From: Halichondria panicea
Taxonomy: Eukaryota; Porifera; Demospongiae; Suberitida; Halichondriidae
NCBI RefSeq assembly: GCF_963675165.1
Contig: NC_087390.1
Coordinates: forward strand, 1,135,501-1,199,500
Length of the DNA: 64,000 bases
Direction of reading: 5' to 3'
A model generated the notes under the pieces. The model did not search any database. It saw only the letters and a program-made list of their open reading frames with translations, and was not told where the DNA came from. The translations under genes were made by a program, and so were the position numbers. Of the stretch, positions 1 through 10,706 are shown piece after piece. Positions within the stretch are counted from its first letter, which is position 1; the number at the start of each line of letters is the position of its first letter.

Positions 1-350
1 CAAGTCAACAGAGCCTTGCAGCTCTCTTCTCACTCTTGCAGCTACCAATAGCGTGCAGAACTAACTACTAAGTAGAGTAGCAACATTCGGTAAACAAGTT
101 TGGCTACGTGCATGCTCTTCTGAAAAGGCTGCAATGGCATTCCAAGTAGGCATAACTCGAGACAAAGCATTATTTTGCAAATCCACGAATTAAAATCTAA
201 TTAAACATGACTAGAAGCCTATAGAAACTCTTACTTGCACTTGATTCATCCTTGATCAGCTGTAGCAGTCTGCACAGACACACACACAAACACACTACCG
301 TATACCTCGCTTGCGCATGCACACCGAGGCATAACTATGGCTTGCACAAA
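1..350. repeat. Dispersed repeat, left-truncated by the window edge
   Basis: This sequence recurs at 29930-30290 and, more diverged, at 14290-14643 (continuing at 16613). Partial reverse-complement pieces occur at 25680-25962 and 27345-27470. Full copies begin with a short palindromic end (GAAAGCACC...GGTGCTGATGCC) visible at 14059 and 29717. Here it lies in what should be the last intron of SMARCAL1 copy 1, matching its place in copy 2. No coding capacity is seen. It is probably a non-autonomous element. The stretch 350-609 shows nothing else recognisable. Confidence 0.75.
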
Positions 351-609
351 TGCACAGTAGAATATAATAATTAAGCAACTGAATTGCTTGGGGAAATGGT
401 CTCTGTGTGTATACATTCGTAGTAGATTTGAAGCATCACAGATCTTGAATTATCAGACCTAAACACTTTATTCGTACTTTATAAGCTCTCTACTGTTAAT
501 ATTATTTGAACAGTCACACATGGAATAGCCACATAAGATAAGCCACATAAGATAAGCCATACAGTAGTTTCAGTAAGGGACCTATAATTATAGTGAAGTC
601 TTTGCTGAC

Positions 610-3600
610 CTTGGCTGTGAGTACTGCGCTCTCTGCACTGGAGAAGTCATCTTTAGCCAGACCAGCTTGACTCAACACTGACAGTTTGTTCTGAATCAAG
701 GGCCTGCATGTGTGAAGTGATGACATTGTGTTTAATGAATGGCTTGGTTCAAAACTAGATCTACATGTAATTAAATGCCACAACAAAATTACTTTCACAT
801 TACATAGTTACACTTACAGCATAAGACACTTATACATGTACTGTACATACGTTCTAATAAAACATTCAAGCACAACCTAGCTCTTACCATATAAAGTCAT
901 CCACTGTGTCCTTCGCAATGAGGTAATGGACATTGACTGACGACTTTTGGCCTATTCTGTACGCCCTGTCCTCAGCCTGTACCAGTATCTATATACAGAG
1001 ACCAAACCCATAATAACTATGACAAAGCAGAACCGCTGATAAAAAGGGGACCCTCTACGAGATACTGTATCAATATAACCTATGTAAGCATTGCAAAAAG
1101 GAAAACTTCTCAACAATGTATTTTCCCCGAAGTGTTCTAAGTACATCAAGCCTTCAAGAGTGTGTGCATGACTATACTTACTCCTGGGTTCCAGAACAAC
1201 TCAGCAAAGATAACAGTGGAGGCAGCAGTGAGGGTGAGTCCTGACCGTGAGGAGAGACAGTCAATTGTTAGAATACTTATACAATCCACTCGAGTTATTC
1301 AATTTCAAACATTTTATGATTTTCAGAAGGCTTTTTAGATGGTATGCTCAATTCTCACATTTGGGCACATTTGGAACGGACCATAATTTTCTTCATGGGC
1401 TATGGGGTCTATATAATAATACCTGCATTAGCCGTGGTGATGGAGAGTACAGCCACTTGACACTGCTCGCTGTGCTGGAACTGATCACACAGGGCCTGTC
1501 TCATATCAGCTGGGGTCTTGCCGTCGATACGAATGTAGGTGATGGCCTGTGTATGGGTGAAGTGGGTGGGTTGTGTGAGGGGGGTGGGTGGAGGATCAGC
1601 AATTGATAGCGATCAACCATTAGTGTGTGTGTGTGTGTGTGTTAGTGTCTACATAAGTACGTAATGCTCCTAGAAGATATAAATAGCTAGAGTAATAAGT
1701 TTTAGTTTGGATATAATTATAGTACGCAGGATGAAATGCTGAGTCAGCAACTCTTTCTCACAGGTGCCTGTACACACACTAATCCCAACCTTCTTGTCCA
1801 AAGCCTCACAGAGACCATTCAGTACAGACACGTGATGGCCGAACACGATGATCTTCCTACCACCCTCCAACATGTCCAGGATATAGTCCTTCACTGCCGG
1901 CAGCTTCATCTTGCCTGTCACATCAAACAGAGGGAGGAGGGCGGTCCGTCGCTCAAGCTTCTGTGGGTAATGGTGGGTGGGTGGATAAGTACACAACAGC
2001 AGGTCTGATGAACTTAAGTTCCTATAGACAACTTGGACACCATACAATAACATTGATTGTAACACATACATGTAGCAAAACGCTAAAAAAAAAAAGCAAA
2101 TTTGGTAAGCTAATCTGTTTAGAAACACTGTTTTTAGAGCCTCATAGCATACACTATATGAAGTGTATGAACTTACTTTGAGTTTGCCAGCATCGTTGAG
2201 TTGTCTTTTATAGTCTTTCCATTCTTTGCTGCCTCCCTTTGGTAACGAGAGATCCAACAACACCTGTCATATGAATCAATTGTCAATCTAATGGTTTCAA
2301 TTAACCGTGACTAGTTACCATCTTCCTTGTTTTAGAAGGAAGTTGATCGAGAACTTCGGACTTCATCCTCCTAAATAGAAATCATACAGTTAGTTAATAT
2401 ACGTTACAAATTAATAACACTACAGTGTGCACAACACTATAGACAGCATCACATGATGCATATATTATAGTAGGATGATGCTATTATTGTGTAGCTACGT
2501 ATGTACATGCTTTGATTAACACGGAAGTACGATGTTCTTGCACACCCAGTGACATCACATGATCCCATAGATACCTGATCATGATGGAGTCTTCTAGGTA
2601 GAGCTGCAGTTCTGACATGTTGGAAGCACCACTGAAGTCCCATCCAAACTGATTCTAATGCATAATTAATTATGGGATGGTATAATAATTTCAATGGTGT
2701 TACAGTACTCTGACAGACAAAAACAACAGGAAGAAAATATTATCAGTATTTACGTCAAACAACAGCAGTACACACACACACTGAAAACTAACAAGTTTCT
2801 AGAGTTCAATATCAAAATGATCCTTCATAAACGTCGAGACTGCATCACATAAAGAGTGTGTTAAGCTCCACAAAAAGTACATCAAATTTTTACACTGTTC
2901 GAAATAAAGATACGGATCGTCCGGATGGCTTGTTACACATCTGTATAAATATTCTAGATAATCTCCCGGGACTTCTCCTAGCAATTTTTGGAAGTGTACT
3001 TTTTGCGGATCTTGAAATAGTTTGCAATCGATGCTTGAAAAGTAGTTGAGGCTTTTCTTAGTTACAACACAGTGTATTCCATGATAGAGATGTAAGATAG
3101 TTGATAGACCATCAACTGAGGAGAGAACGAGATCAGTCACTTGATATTCTTTATGACAATACGATGCTTTGATTGGAATCACAGCACTAGAAAGGCTGAG
3201 TGTAGTACCAGTAGATTCAAAGATTTCCTTGAATGTCTCATCGATGCCATTGGCTCCATCGAACACGGGGACAACCTCATCACATTTGGCCAATAGATAC
3301 TGCTTGTAGCTATCGAAACTGTCCCTCCAAAGCTCTGGGTGAGGTAGGAGGTACGAGCTCATTTCAAAGGCTGCCTTTTTATCATCTTTGGAGGAGTGGT
3401 GTAGTAGAGAGTGTGCCACAACTTCTTGAAGATGGGGAGTTAGTTTGTTAGTTTCTTTGGATGTTGATGAAGCCAGAAGCTCTTTAAACACAATTTCTAC
3501 GGTTTCTTTCAGTAGATCTTTGATGAATATTTCCAACATTTCCATCAACTGATTAAAGTGAGGCCAAAGAATTTTTGAAAATACGTCTCTAGAAAATGTC

Positions 3601-6600
3601 TTCCGTCTTTCATTAAATAAGAGGACAATCTTTTTTTTAGAAGCATCAAATTCATTGACAAAATTCACTAGACAAGTGAATTTATTTGAAGCTTCTTTTG
3701 TTGCCATAATTATTACAACTATATAATTATACAGAAGGCCTCGTCTTGAAAATAAAATGTGCAACTGCATGCATGGTGTACTTTCTTATATACTGACCTA
3801 AAACACAGCAATGTAGTTAGTCAGCTTACTTAGCCAGCTAAGCAAGTGCAAATAAATTCACAGTTTACACGAAACTAATTATGGTATTGCACAAGCTTCA
3901 TGCAACTAGTCTATCAATATTCATGTAAACAGTCGTGCATTCCAAGAATAGAAACATGACTGAGATTCCAACAAAATAACATAGTATATCATGACACCGA
4001 GTGTTGTAGCGTGCTGCCTGTACACAATTTTCATGTTATATCACAATGACCCCGTACCAGAGGCTACGCGACCGTGTGATAAGAAAAAGTGAAACGCAGA
4101 AGGGCTGTATGTGGCTTCTATTACACGCTTATCGCTATAAAACAAGGCAATGAAAACACCAAACATAATGTCAGCCATAATTAGCCCTAGTTGCAGATTC
4201 TTCAATAATGGAGGTCACGATGGTTTTCATTACTCTTGATTCACCTTGACTCCATTGCAGTACCTCAGTCCGAACTGGGTGTGGGACACTAGTCTGAAGT
4301 TCTTGTCCACTGCAGTTATCTGTGTGTACAGCTCGATGGGTCGGGATAGGGCAGGTGTCCCTGACAACAGGACAGCCCTCCGAGCACTCTGGGGGGGGGG
4401 GCGGCGGGTGAACATACTGGTGTATAGTAACTAGGTATGTGTATGTATGTACAGCGTTTGTGTATGCATGCAATGCACTGTGTTTTCACAGAATGCCTTA
4501 AAAAATATGACTGGATGCTGTTTCAGAGAAAGCTGGCAATTAATATTCAATAGAGCTAATGAATTTACTTTGAGCCATCAAATCTACGTACTTGGAATCC
4601 TTTCAAGTAATCATAGCTTCTGGGCAACCCAGCATAACTACCAGACACTATACACTGTCTACTGTGTACCTTGATGACTGGAATGGCTGCTTTGGAGCGA
4701 GCAGTGCGATAGTTCTTGAGAAAGTGAGACTCATCCTACACAACAAAACACATCATGATTATACCAACTCCTCATTGTAGGACATTTACAAGTCAGAATT
4801 AAGCGATTCAATCTCCATTTTAGTTTGTAGAAGTGACTTTGATAAAAGTAGTTGCATATCATGGACCATTAAAAGTGGTCACTCAAACTCGAGTGGGTTA
4901 GTAATCTATCCCCCTCAGGTATTTAGCGATTAATTATAGCTGAATATGCATCATTGGCTGTTATGTAACATACAGTAACACAGGTGCACTAGATACCGCA
5001 ATGATGGCTGAGAATCTGTGCTCCGTGATGTCCTTGCTCATCCTGACCAGCAAGTCATAGCTAATGATATTCACGAGGCAGAACGAGCCACACCCCTTTG
5101 TCGTTAGGATGACATTAATATCAGCGACCACCAGTGAAGGAATCCATCGTTTGAATGCCTGCACAGGGGGTGGGCATAATATGAACTGTATGCTTACGCT
5201 ATACGTATATACACATCATACGAATGGTCAGTGAAACATCAGCACCACAACTCACTTAAAAAATTCATTTCCACATAAAGAGCAGAACACAGACTAGCGC
5301 TATTTCAACAACCCTCTATCTAAGCTCCTTTGGCCTTGAAATTAATAGTATTCGAGTCTCACTGACATACATGCAGCTACTTTAGCTATATACTAACTCA
5401 CACAATTCTACTACATGTATAATTATCTGAAATAATTGCTTAGTAGATAATAGTTTACGCTCAACAGAGATAGCCTCGCCCACTCACCTCAGCCCAGGTG
5501 AGTCTCACTGACGAGGGGCACACTACGAGGAGGGGCCAATCAGAGCGGTAGTAGGACATGACGGCTATGGCCTGAAGTGTCTTGCCTAGTCCCATATCAT
5601 CAGCTATCAACACTCGGCCATCACGCTTGATCGAGTATCTGTGGGGGGGGGGGTTAGAAGTACATTTGCATTAGTTGGGATAATTGTAGAAAGAATCTAT
5701 CAAGGAAATGAATGGGTGTATATAAAACTGTGTGTGTTTTGTGAGTATAACAAGTTCCTGATGACCTACAAGCTATGGCTGCCGCTCTAAAAGACAAAGT
5801 ACAGTGTCAGTATCAAGACAATAACTTACTCCACTCCTTCTTTTTGGAACTCCATCAGAGTGGTGCTCAACTTTGTCTCGATCCTGCTCCAGTCAATGAC
5901 ACTGGGATGGGACTTGGACTGTATGGAATGGTACTGTGCCTGTAGCTGTGATAGGAACAGGTTTATGACTGGTCTGGGTATGAGGTCCAACTCCACATGC
6001 TTGCAGCTGCTCTGGATAGCTTTAACTGCAGAGGGGAGGGGCTGTTACAGTGACATGGAATCAACAACATACCCAGTGAATTGTAGTCTTCTATTCCAAA
6101 GCTCCATAAGGACATTTTGGTATCTATAGAAAAATTTTTGAAATGAATGATATGAATGGCGTGGTCTGGGAGTGCTTCTGGTAAGCAGTCAATCCATGAT
6201 TTTTATTCAACAAAATACTTTTAGAGGTCATTCCATAATGCTTTGAAAATTTCACGTTTAAGGTAGAGAGGAGGATGAGGTAATTATATACCGGTATGTT
6301 TATACATAATTATGTTTACAATATTAGTCTAAAACATAATCTTACTGTAAGCTCTTGTAGGCATCTTCTTGAATATCTCAATGAGGTCATGATCGTACTG
6401 CACTTTGACCTCCAGCCTTGTCTTGGACACCATACAAACCCGTGCCTTCTTCTTGTCTCTCAGCTGGGTACACTTCACAGGGGGAGGGTGGTCAGGCGGT
6501 AGTGATGGTGATGGCTTGCGGCTCATCGCTGCTGCCACTTTAATGGAAGCATCCGGTACTGAGGTGACGAGATGAGGTGCATTCAGAGGTGGCTTAGAGT

Positions 6601-7152
6601 AGAACGAAGGAATTCTCGAATTTACTGGAACTGCTTTATTAGGTGCCGATTTCGGAGGAGAGTTATATGGGACAATGTAGACAAATGAGAAGTGGATGGT
6701 TTGGAATAAAATGGTGGTTGTTGGAGACCAGTTTGAGATGTCTTTGATGATGGGAGTTCATTGTGTAATGTTCCTGTTCTTGGTAATGATAGTGTCTTTG
6801 TGCTGCTGGAGCTTCCTTGGTGTGATATTAGAGGATTAGAGGATTTTGATTCTTGTACTTGATTTCCTGCACTGGAACTTGAGCTAGATTCAGCAGAATT
6901 AGGGTGAGATCTAACGTTGTCATAGGAACTCGAACTAGGAAATGTAGACGCCATCTTTGCCGTAGTAGCTGCAGACGTAATGTAAGTGTGTCTCTTTGCA
7001 AGAGGAGGTCCATGCACACCAGTGTGGGGTGGAGCCACTCTCCGCTTGGCTGTTAGTTTGGCTTGAGCTCTTCTTCTGTTTGCCTCCATTCTCTGCAGCT
7101 GCTCAGTAGACATTCCTCCACTGCCACTAGCTGATGGTCTACCAGGATGCAT
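610..7152 (-). pseudogene. SMARCAL1: SMARCAL1-like annealing helicase, copy 1, frameshifted; 3' exon outside the window
   Basis: SMARCAL1 (HARP) is an SNF2-family ATPase that rewinds RPA-coated DNA at stalled forks. Exons read right to left: 6346-7152, 6073-6123, 5830-6025, 5488-5638, 4997-5158, 4670-4735, 4245-4388, 2575-2648, 2319-2370, 2177-2263, 1790-1960, 1423-1546, 1182-1240, 888-988, 610-703. All junctions are GT-AG and in phase. Visible motifs are an N-terminal RPA-binding helix ([19 protein letters not shown]), one HARP domain, Walker A (DDMGLGKT), DESH box, SGTP, and motif VI ([11 protein letters not shown]). The first exon carries two extra bases near 6667-6672 relative to copy 2. 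This shifts the frame in the Ser/Pro-rich linker and ends the N-terminal reading frame at 6622. An ATG at 6538, in frame with HARP, could restart translation without the RPA-binding helix. The final C-terminal exon should lie left of base 1. Confidence 0.85.
2799..3707 (-). CDS. Intronless nested gene of unknown function (302 aa), copy 1
   Basis: A single uninterrupted frame lies inside the 1.6 kb SMARCAL1 intron between 2648 and 4245, on the same strand as its host. I prefer the start MATKEASNK; an ATG at 3770 would add 21 hydrophobic residues. I do not recognise the family. The product is mostly helical-looking, has no clear membrane segment, and is rich in Leu, Lys, Ser and Asp. It contains several Cys and His residues (for example ASYCHKEY) but no metal-binding spacing I would trust. 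The second copy at 32908-33816 differs by only a few residues near the N-terminus, whereas the host gene here is frameshifted. This suggests the open frame is real. The start context resembles that of the two nested GTPases at 47043 and 52680. The function is unknown. Confidence 0.6.
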   Translation of the reverse strand: MATKEASNKFTCLVNFVNEFDASKKKIVLLFNERRKTFSRDVFSKILWPHFNQLMEMLEIFIKDLLKETVEIVFKELLASSTSKETNKLTPHLQEVVAHSLLHHSSKDDKKAAFEMSSYLLPHPELWRDSFDSYKQYLLAKCDEVVPVFDGANGIDETFKEIFESTGTTLSLSSAVIPIKASYCHKEYQVTDLVLSSVDGLSTILHLYHGIHCVVTKKSLNYFSSIDCKLFQDPQKVHFQKLLGEVPGDYLEYLYRCVTSHPDDPYLYFEQCKNLMYFLWSLTHSLCDAVSTFMKDHFDIEL

Positions 7153-7227
7153 GGTAGTCTCTTTAGTGTGAATAACTGGCTCTTAGTCTAGGAACATGTA
7201 AATCTCTAATTGTTGTATATATTGAGT

Positions 7228-8530
7228 TTTAGACCCTCGATAATTAGAGACCAATCGGGAATATCCACCATGGTGGAGAACTAGCTGGGCGGAGCCCGGC
7301 ACCCGTTCCCAACGTACTATAGTAAACATCACTTCTAGACTATTCTAGATGTGTTGCAGTAGATCATGTGTTTTGTTAGTAGAACATTCTAGAAACAGGT
7401 GTTTAGTATTTAAGTGTTGAGTTTTGTATTAATTTTGTTGAGTGCCATGAATTGACTGTGAAAACTGAATCAATGTTATCTCTAAATCCCTGATCCCTCG
7501 AGCTCACACCACGCACAGGGGGTACGATTCTGATAACCCCCTCGCCGTTAGGGACATCCAGCTCCAATGACCAATCTCAATGAAAAGTAGCTGCTCCTGT
7601 TTGGAGCATTTTCTCTATATAATTATGGATTGCAGAGAGTAACTCTAGAGATTGTAAGATGGAGAATTGATACTTCTTTTTATTGTTGATATTCTCTGTA
7701 AACTTTACTACAATATTAATTCTGGTAAAATTCAACAACAATATTATTCTGACATGAGATCTAGATATTATGGATTAGAGTTTAATTAATAGAGTCTAAT
7801 GTATATATTCACGTAGTAGGGAGCCCCATATTACGATTAACTGATCAATAAATTATTGGACTAGCCAATGGCTACACTACACTGATAGCAGGTAGATCAC
7901 ATGTCGCCCAGGGCACGGTATTATATATACAATATTCATTCATGCTCTTTAGGAAATCTATATTCGTGACCAATTTCTTTTGTCGATAAACGTTTACCTT
8001 AAGGTGGCATATTTTCTGCTATTTCTGCGAATGAGAGTAAAATCGCAAAAATTGATACTAGCAAATAATTGGCTGCCCTCTTGTTCAGATCGACATTTCG
8101 CAAAAAATTATACCAGCAAAATGCACAAAACTGTAAAAACGCAAACAAATCTACCTGTGAAAATAATTTATGTCACCTTAAGGTATTTATATACATCCGC
8201 ACATTCTAAGTGTTTAGTGTACTGGAGAGGATATTTGTCATCAGCATGCAGGGAGGGATCTTGTATCGTAAATACACTGATAGCAGGTAGATCACATGTC
8301 TCCCATGGGCACGGTATAACATTCATTCATTGTAATTCTCTCTTTAGAAAATCTATTAGTGACCAAAACGCTTCAATTTCTTTGGTCGATAAACGTTTAC
8401 TTATACATCCGCACATTCTAGGTTAACAAAGTGCTTAGTGTACTGGAGAGGATATTTGTCATCAGCATCTTGTATTGGTAAATACCATGAAGTATGATCG
8501 ATAAGTTCCTATTGCTTCATCTGGTTAGAG
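7228..8530 (-). pseudogene. Decayed NACHT-LRR exon remnants
   Basis: Scattered pieces match the intact NLR exons elsewhere in the window. Bases 7228-7275 match the LRR end near 37440-37500. Bases 7880-7990 and 8270-8400 match the NACHT stretch near 13180-13220 and 13610-13690. Bases 8397-8560 match the 5' end of the NACHT exon near 13690-13858. Some pieces appear twice, so the remnant has itself been rearranged. No long open frame survives; the 148-residue plus-strand frame at 7980-8426 is antisense to these pieces and not a gene. The position, directly upstream of SMARCAL1, is where unit 2 carries its intact NLR. Confidence 0.75.
7512..7560 (+). pseudogene. Displaced fragment of a MUT exon
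   Basis: About 45 bases match the middle of MUT exon 5 (44535-44590, the part encoding HRGYDSDNP). They are stranded within the NLR remnant, ~16 kb from the unit 1 MUT pseudogene, which lacks this exon. The rest of 7560-7880 shows no gene. Confidence 0.6.
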
Positions 8531-8764
8531 ATGCATGGTGGAACAATTATCGGATTTGGGTTTTGAAACGAAAATAATAAAGTGGAACATTCAACAACAT
8601 TGGGTCCTCCAAACTATGTATAGGTAAAAGTGAGAAATATACATTAATATATAGGACCAAACTTTCTTATACTTGAATAATGTATGTACAGTAATCTTTG
8701 AGATAATTATGTTTTATTCTATCACTATCAACATAAATTAAGCCGATTAACTAAGGTGATTCAA

Positions 8765-10558
8765 TCACTGCATGGTTGGTCCAGAAGACAATTGTTGCCT
8801 CTTCGATGGCCCAGGCAAAGTATCATCATCTGCATGAAAGTATAAAGATGGTACATGTATAATAGGATGGCAATTGCATGCTATAATTATAGTATCTAGT
8901 TTTACGTTCCTGACTATAGACTGTGGTCAATAATCCATTCACATGTCTCTAAGCTGCATGATGTCTACTCCTAGAAATTAATGTTTATATAATGTGGTCG
9001 AGGTTAACCTATTCTCACCTGTAAATTCCTCCTTTATAGCATCAGCGAGGGCATCTTGTCTAACTGCTGGTGCTCTGAGACTCTGACATATTTTAGAATA
9101 GGTGAGATTGGCAGTCTCCAAGCAAACAGTTAGCATTTCACGTAGATAGTCCTTGCTCTTGCGATAGTCTTGTTCTATATTTTTGAGGGTTCCAGAATGT
9201 AATCCCAGGGCAAGTCCTAGTTCCTTCCAGTTACCAGCGACTTTGATCAGTTTCTCATTAACAGACCCCAAATCATCGAGAGTCAGAATGGAGCCTTTTT
9301 ATAGGTACAATGGGATACATGCATGTGGTTTTACTATATGAAATAGCTGATAAATTACTTGTATACGCATATATATAGGAGACATCTGCTTACCAAGCGT
9401 TGGTCTTCCTGACTCGTCTTTTTTGTCCTCTTTTTTTCTCTTAACACCAATTATGGTTGATGGTTTGGACTCTTGAAAATATTTGTATGTAAACGTAGAG
9501 TATAATTATTATAGTTGAAATGCTAACTATAATTTATAGTGTTACTGTAATATAGCAGGTAATTTTCGTTGGTGAAAAATGAACTACCCAATTAAATAGT
9601 TCGTAATCTAAATATATTCATACAGCTCTTGGGGTAGAATAATTTCGCAGTTTTAATTTTCGTATGATGCTCTTCAATACGAAATGTATATACCATCATA
9701 CGAAAATAACCCGCTATATATATACGGTATAATATATGGCATGATTTGTACAGCTATAAAGACGATACAGAATCCACGTAGTAAGATGCTCCATTCTCTC
9801 ATGTGCTTCTGACGATATCAAGAGTTTATTAGGAAGAGTACACACATCCATTTAAAACCGTAGTATGGGGAAAATTCTGTACAGGAAATTCTGTACATTT
9901 AGAACTTAAAATTTATTTAGCTATGTACAGTATAATAACAAGGCCGTAGCGAGCAAGTTTAGAGTGGTCAGGTGGTCAGGCCAAGGTAAATTTTGAAAAA
10001 AACGTTAACACAACGACCATTACCAGGAAACCATCAGGCATTTTCAACAATGTAACGACTATTACCTACTTAGGTCCAAAAAGTGGTAAGACTAAAATCT
10101 GACCAGCCTGACCGCTTGCTATGGCCTTGAATAATTGTGCAATCTACGTTTTTGCATGGGGTTATAGTACTGGATTTGGACCTACGTACATTCTAATACT
10201 CAGATTACCAGGTTTCATATTTTATGTATCAAATCGAGGGTAGGTATAGGTGTATAGAGCAATATAATTATACTTAGTCGCATGTGATTAAGGTTGCATT
10301 GCTAATAGAAAGATTTGTAACACCTGTTAATTAGCACGCATCTATTATAATATCTGTGTAAAAAGTGAACAGTGACACATACATACATGCAGTACCGTCT
10401 ATACTGACATATTAAAGCTATAAACGATGCATGCAACATGCATGCAGTGAAGGGGGTTAATTAATACCTTCCTCAATAGAAGCACGAGTATCCGAGGTAT
10501 TATAATATGGCGTCTGCTGCATGGTCAACGATTGGCTCTCTCTCGTGGTCTCAGCCAT
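8765..10558 (-). CDS. DEATH-domain-only protein (169 aa), probably derived from an NLR
   Basis: Four exons join in phase 1 throughout: 10468-10558 (start MAETTRESQS), 9394-9471 (basic stretch KRKKEDKKDE, NLS-like), 9019-9294 (the 92-codon DEATH domain, ALGLHSGTL core) and 8765-8829 (linker with PSKRQQL). The linker exon in related genes ends with a GTGAGT donor into a NACHT exon. Here that donor is disrupted by a small insertion and the frame meets TGA within a few codons, giving a short DEATH protein. The downstream NACHT exon is decayed. DEATH domains act by homotypic binding, so this could be an adaptor or a decoy for the neighbouring NLRs (inference). Alternatively the exon starting at 10600 is spliced from the NACHT-LRR exon upstream (GC donor at 10718), making DEATH a C-terminal addition. 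Confidence 0.6.
9551..9720. mobile_element. Small inverted-repeat element (MITE-like)
   Basis: Ends read TATAGCAGGTAATTTTCGT and, inverted, CGAAAATAACCCGCTATA. The same termini bound elements at 58930-59131 and 62784-62995. No coding capacity. The neighbouring stretch 9720-10467 contains no gene I can support. Confidence 0.6.
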
Positions 10559-10706
10559 ATTGTATGGCAGCGGTTGATTAGATATACTAGACGGATATCC
10601 CTGCATGGTGCATGTAGATCACATGTTTAGCTAAAAGCTGGTACTATATTATAGATCTACTATAGATTAGACATCTGTTACAGAGAGAGATATATATATA
10701 TACTGG

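Noticed and set aside
150-240. Extra SMARCAL1 exon encoding LIKDESSAS
   Set aside because: Its length does not keep the frame with the neighbouring exons, and the same sequence is part of the dispersed repeat at 14510-14560.
2449-2694. 81-residue frame identical in both units (also 32558-32803)
   Set aside because: It is another frame of the SMARCAL1 exon at 2575-2648 plus intron; its identity reflects the near-identical duplicate tract.
7980-8426. 148-residue plus-strand open frame
   Set aside because: It is antisense to degraded NACHT exon pieces and matches nothing else; an accidental frame.
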